A stretch of 7,160 bases of DNA from an uncultured Coriobacteriales bacterium (GTDB lineage Bacteria; Actinomycetota; Coriobacteriia; Coriobacteriales; Atopobiaceae). Numbering within the stretch: position 1 is the stretch's first letter; every line of letters begins with the position of its first letter. This document shows positions 5,800 to 7,160 of this stretch, in pieces. A model generated the notes under the pieces. That model searched no databases and was not told where the DNA came from. It saw only the letters and a list, made by a program, of their open reading frames with translations. The translations under genes were made by a program, and so were the position numbers. The DNA lies in contig CAMZCV010000044.1 in the NCBI GenBank assembly GCA_947305035.1, positions 1 through 7,160 of the forward strand, given 5' to 3'.

Positions 5800-6312
5800 A
5801 TGGCCATGCGGATTGCCATCAGCGATTGCCTGCTCGGAATACCGGCACGATACGACGGCGGGACGAAGCCTTGTCCCGCCGTCATTTTGTTGTCGCGGCA
5901 GCCTGGCGTTGAGGTGGTGCACGTATGCCCTGAGACAGCGGCAGGCCTGCCCGTGCCGAGGCCTCCTGCGGAGCATCGCGACGGACGCGTTGTCTTTGCG
6001 GACGGGACTGACGTGACGGAGGCCTTCGAGCGGGGGAGCGCGGCGTGCCTCGAGCGAGTGCTTGCTGCGGGCGTTGACTTTGCGGTGCTCAAAGCCAAGA
6101 GCCCCTCGTGCGGCGCGTGGATGATCCATGACGGTACGTTTACGGGCGGGCTCGTGGATGGTTGGGGTACGTTCGCCGCGATGCTGCGCGATGCCGGGGT
6201 ACCTGTGTTCACCGAGGAAGACGTGGAACGGGCGGTTGCATTTGCGCAGCGTGGGGAATCTTGCGACGATTCATTTCTCCCGCTTGTTTGCAAGGCCCTT
6301 GGTCTGCTATAG
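5800..6312 (+). CDS. DUF523 family protein
   Basis: This 170-residue protein shows the full DUF523 signature: ISDCLLGIPARYDG (7-20), HVCPETAAGLPVPRPPAE (41-58), DGTDVTEAFERGS (68-80), LKAKSPSCGAWMIHDG (97-112) and GVPVFTEED (133-141). Cysteines 10, 43 and 104 are the conserved ones and suggest metal or thiol chemistry. The family's biochemical role is not established, so none is assigned. GGGGAGG (5789-5795) lies 4 bases before ATG 5800 and 10 bases before a second in-frame ATG at 5806. The latter start (MRIAISDC) looks more like family members, so the true protein may be two residues shorter. The gap after the preceding gene is 18 bases, consistent with the end of an operon. A tRNA promoter appears to be embedded in its last codons. 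Confidence 0.93.
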   Translation: MAMRIAISDCLLGIPARYDGGTKPCPAVILLSRQPGVEVVHVCPETAAGLPVPRPPAEHRDGRVVFADGTDVTEAFERGSAACLERVLAAGVDFAVLKAKSPSCGAWMIHDGTFTGGLVDGWGTFAAMLRDAGVPVFTEEDVERAVAFAQRGESCDDSFLPLVCKALGLL

Positions 6313-6313
6313 T
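6284..6313 (+). promoter_or_regulatory. Probable tRNA-Thr promoter
   Basis: TTGTTT (6284-6289) and TATAGT (6308-6313) resemble -35 and -10 elements with an 18-base spacer. The predicted start near 6320 would leave a leader of only about 4 bases before the tRNA, as is common for tRNA genes. The promoter overlaps the 3' end of the DUF523 gene, so the tRNA could also be reached by read-through. Confidence 0.55.
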
Positions 6314-6323
6314 TAGTTGCCGC

Positions 6324-6399
6324 GCCGGAATAGCTCAGTTGGTAGAGCGACGCACTCGTAATGCGTAGGTCTCGGGTTCGAGTCCCGATCCCGGCTCCA
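6324..6399 (+). tRNA. tRNA-Thr (anticodon CGU)
   Basis: A 76-base cloverleaf with encoded CCA. The D stem is GCTC 6333-6336 with GAGC 6345-6348. The anticodon stem is ACGCA 6350-6354 with TGCGT 6362-6366, enclosing the loop CTCGTAA, so the anticodon is CGT (6357-6359), reading ACG threonine codons. The T arm is TCGGG with CCCGA around TTCGAGT. The acceptor stem GCCGGAA (6324-6330) pairs with TCCCGGC (6389-6395) except at one position, A6329 opposite C6390 (tRNA positions 6 and 67). The discriminator base is T (U73), allowed for threonine tRNAs. The mismatch may reflect replacement of the 3' half by an integrating element. Confidence 0.97.
6372..6399 (+). other. Putative integration site (tRNA 3' end)
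   Basis: The T arm and acceptor end of the tRNA are a typical target of tyrosine integrases. A change in base composition, short repeats and a parA-type gene begin right after it. The second copy of the site, which would define the element, is outside the window, so this is inference from context. Confidence 0.4.
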
Positions 6400-6411
6400 T
6401 TGTTTCCGCAG

Positions 6412-6440
6412 GTCAGAGGCCTAGTGCCTCTGACTTTTTT
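6412..6440 (+). terminator. Rho-independent terminator of the tRNA
   Basis: A perfect 9-bp stem, GTCAGAGGC (6412-6420) with GCCTCTGAC (6426-6434), around a CTAGT loop, followed at once by six T residues. It ends transcription of the tRNA and perhaps of the operon before it. Confidence 0.93.
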
Positions 6441-6446
6441 GTTTGA

Positions 6447-6477
6447 GGGTGCCCAAAAGGGTGCCCGAAGGGTGCCC
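6447..6477. repeat. Three GGGTGCCC direct repeats
   Basis: The octamer GGGTGCCC occurs at 6447-6454, 6459-6466 and 6470-6477, spaced 12 and 11 bases start to start, roughly one helical turn. The spacers are AAAA and GAA. The spacing suits cooperative binding of a protein on one face of the DNA. Lying 48-78 bases from the tRNA end, these could be arm or accessory sites for an integrase. That role is inferred. Confidence 0.6.
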
Positions 6478-6631
6478 GATTTCGCATGAATACGTATGAA
6501 AAAGGGCGAACATGTTCCACAAAAACAGCATGTTTCCTGCACTATTGCAGCGCTCCATACAGTACGGCACCACCTCTGGGAAAAGCGCCCTGCTGAAGGC
6601 TTGCTGTATTCCCAACCGTTATTTTGGCTGA

Positions 6632-6673
6632 CGTTCGCTCCTTCGGACCCGTCAGACGGGCTCGTTATGAACG
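6632..6673. repeat. Nested palindrome in the gene-free stretch
   Basis: CCCGTC-A-GACGGG (6648-6660) is a perfect 13-base palindrome. Around it, CGTTC (6632-6636) and GAACG (6669-6673) form a second, almost concentric inverted pair. CGTTAT is repeated at 6617-6622, 6663-6668 and 6679-6684. It could be a protein-binding site, a partition centromere or a fold in RNA; no gene overlaps it convincingly. Confidence 0.45.
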
Positions 6674-6749
6674 CATGTCGTTATAGATGAACATAGTGCA
6701 GGGCTTTCGCTCTTCTCTTCGATGCTGTGATAAGCAATAGGCGTGATGG

Positions 6750-6785
6750 GTGTTAGGGAAATGATGGATGTTATACCCCTAACAC
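6750..6785. promoter_or_regulatory. 9-bp inverted repeat upstream of the parA unit (candidate operator/parS)
   Basis: GTGTTAGGG (6750-6758) and CCCTAACAC (6777-6785) are perfect reverse complements separated by 18 bases, so the half-sites lie 27 bases apart. A TTATAC sequence (6771-6776), possibly part of a -10 box, lies inside. It precedes the 26-codon ORF by 52 bases. ParA operons are often autoregulated through such sites or carry the centromere nearby. No -35 box was convincing, so the promoter is not assigned. Confidence 0.5.
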
Positions 6786-6837
6786 GGAGAAGGCGCTTCT
6801 TCCACTTTCTGCGCCGTTGTACGAGAGGAGCATTTCC

Positions 6838-6918
6838 ATGCGTTTGCCCATACACGTCAGGGAACAATGGCGGTCTGCCAATATGGCTTCCGTCCTCTTT
6901 ACAGAGGGGAGGTTGTAA
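6838..6918 (+). CDS. 26-residue leader ORF coupled to parA
   Basis: ATG at 6838 follows a strong ribosome binding site (GAGAGGAG, 6823-6830) with a 7-base spacer. The ORF encodes a 26-residue peptide starting MRLPIHVREQWRSAN and ending in TEGRL. Its stop TAA (6916-6918) shares its last A with the ATG of the parA-type gene (TAATG), the classic layout for translational coupling. The peptide has no recognisable domain; it is mildly basic with no membrane segment. It may be a regulatory leader peptide, or a small protein in its own right. Its ribosome binding site is better spaced and longer than most here, which argues for real translation. Confidence 0.55.
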   Translation: MRLPIHVREQWRSANMASVLFTEGRL

Positions 6919-7160
6919 TGGCCCGCATCATCGCCTTCTCGAACCAGAAGGGCGGCGTCGCGAAGTCGACGACCGTCGAGGCCTTCGCGGCAGAGCTTAC
7001 CGCGAGGGGCTTCCGCGTCCTCATGGTCGACATGGACGCCCAGCCCGGCAACCTCAGCCTCCACGTCGGCGCCGACAAGGAGCGCCGCGGATCGGGCGAC
7101 ATGCTCCTCCAGGCGAAGCCCACCGAGGAGAACGTCTCCGACTGCATCCAAGATGCGGGA
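6918..7160 (+). CDS. parA: ParA/Soj-type partition ATPase, N-terminal part (partial)
   Basis: Eighty-one codons are visible before the window ends. The protein starts MARIIAFSNQKGGVAKSTT, with the deviant Walker A motif KGGVAKST (11-18): K11 is the signature lysine and K16 the phosphate-binding lysine. Alanine replaces the usual glycine of KGGVGKT/S. The Walker A' motif is VLMVDMDAQPGNLS (34-47), with D38, D40 and Q42 as expected. ParA ATPases bind DNA non-specifically as ATP dimers and move plasmids or chromosomes together with a ParB partner, which should lie downstream. GGGGAGG (6906-6912) precedes the ATG by 5 bases, and the start overlaps the leader ORF stop. Base and codon use is GC-rich like the chromosomal genes, unlike the DNA just before it. 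It lacks the long N-terminal DNA-binding domain of P1-type ParA. Confidence 0.92.
   Translation, partial: MARIIAFSNQKGGVAKSTTVEAFAAELTARGFRVLMVDMDAQPGNLSLHVGADKERRGSGDMLLQAKPTEENVSDCIQDAG

Larger units (their letters stand above)
6400..7160. mobile_element. Probable left end of an integrated plasmid- or phage-like element (partial)
   Basis: From the tRNA end onward the sequence differs from the conserved gene cluster on its left. Intergenic DNA is long and less GC-rich, short repeats and palindromes are frequent, and the first recognisable gene is a ParA-type partition ATPase, common on plasmids and integrative elements. No integrase, transposase or replication initiator lies within the window. 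Bases 6480-6837 contain no gene I can support; they hold the palindromes and inverted repeat listed separately. Confidence 0.45.

Noticed and set aside
4162..6129. 655-codon open frame on the - strand
   Set aside because: It runs opposite three well-supported genes with clear domains and ribosome binding sites; long antisense frames are expected in GC-rich coding DNA. Its composition (Gly, Ala, His, Arg) is typical of a shadow frame.
5724..6542. 272-codon - strand frame crossing the tRNA
   Set aside because: Part of it is the reverse translation of the tRNA (GIGTRTRDLRITSASLYQL), a well-known annotation artefact, and the rest is antisense to DUF523.
6496..6690. 64-codon + strand frame in the gene-free stretch (and a - strand frame at 6421-6615)
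   Set aside because: No ribosome binding site, no recognisable domain, and the - strand frame overlaps the terminator and repeats.
1..7160. CRISPR array or insertion sequence
   Set aside because: No regularly spaced repeat-spacer series, transposase gene or terminal inverted repeats with target duplication are seen.

Overview
The window reads as a high-GC Gram-positive chromosome, most likely a member of the Coriobacteriia such as a Collinsella relative. This is inferred from the GC-rich third codon positions, strong AGGAGG-type ribosome binding sites, a lipobox lipoprotein, long-form HPF next to a comF remnant, and a CCA-encoding tRNA. No taxonomic search was possible. All convincing genes lie on the + strand.

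Layout. Bases 2-94 are the C-terminal end of a ComF-type phosphoribosyltransferase. Just after its stop comes an extended -10 promoter (101-109), then about 250 bases with many local hairpins and no believable ORF. This is probably a structured non-coding RNA or a long structured leader. Its place between comFC and hpf/raiA suggests the raiA-motif RNA family as a testable identity. Next is an orphan solute-binding lipoprotein (423-1310) closed by a hairpin terminator (1341-1370).

A tightly packed set of six genes follows: long ribosome hibernation factor hpf (1498-2085); a DegV-family lipid-binding protein (2078-3136, overlapping hpf by 8 bases); a beta-hydroxyacid dehydrogenase with a Cys/His/Asp-rich C-terminal tail (3152-4165); a HEAT-like helical protein (4177-4884); a membrane-anchored SurA-N-like protein with no PPIase domain (4921-5781); and a DUF523 protein (5800-6312). 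Gaps of -8 to 36 bases suggest one operon. A tRNA-Thr(CGU) with its own likely promoter and terminator lies 11 bases beyond (6324-6399).

Right of the tRNA the character changes. Three GGGTGCCC repeats lie against the tRNA terminator. They are followed by a less GC-rich, gene-free stretch with palindromes (6480-6837) and a perfect 9-bp inverted repeat (6750-6785). Then comes a 26-codon ORF with a strong ribosome binding site whose TAA stop overlaps the ATG of a parA-type ATPase running off the window. This looks like the left end of an element integrated at the tRNA 3' end. No integrase is visible, so the integration is inferred.

The points most worth following up are the structured RNA at 111-360, the metal-binding-like tail on the dehydrogenase, and the leader ORF/inverted-repeat/parA control region.
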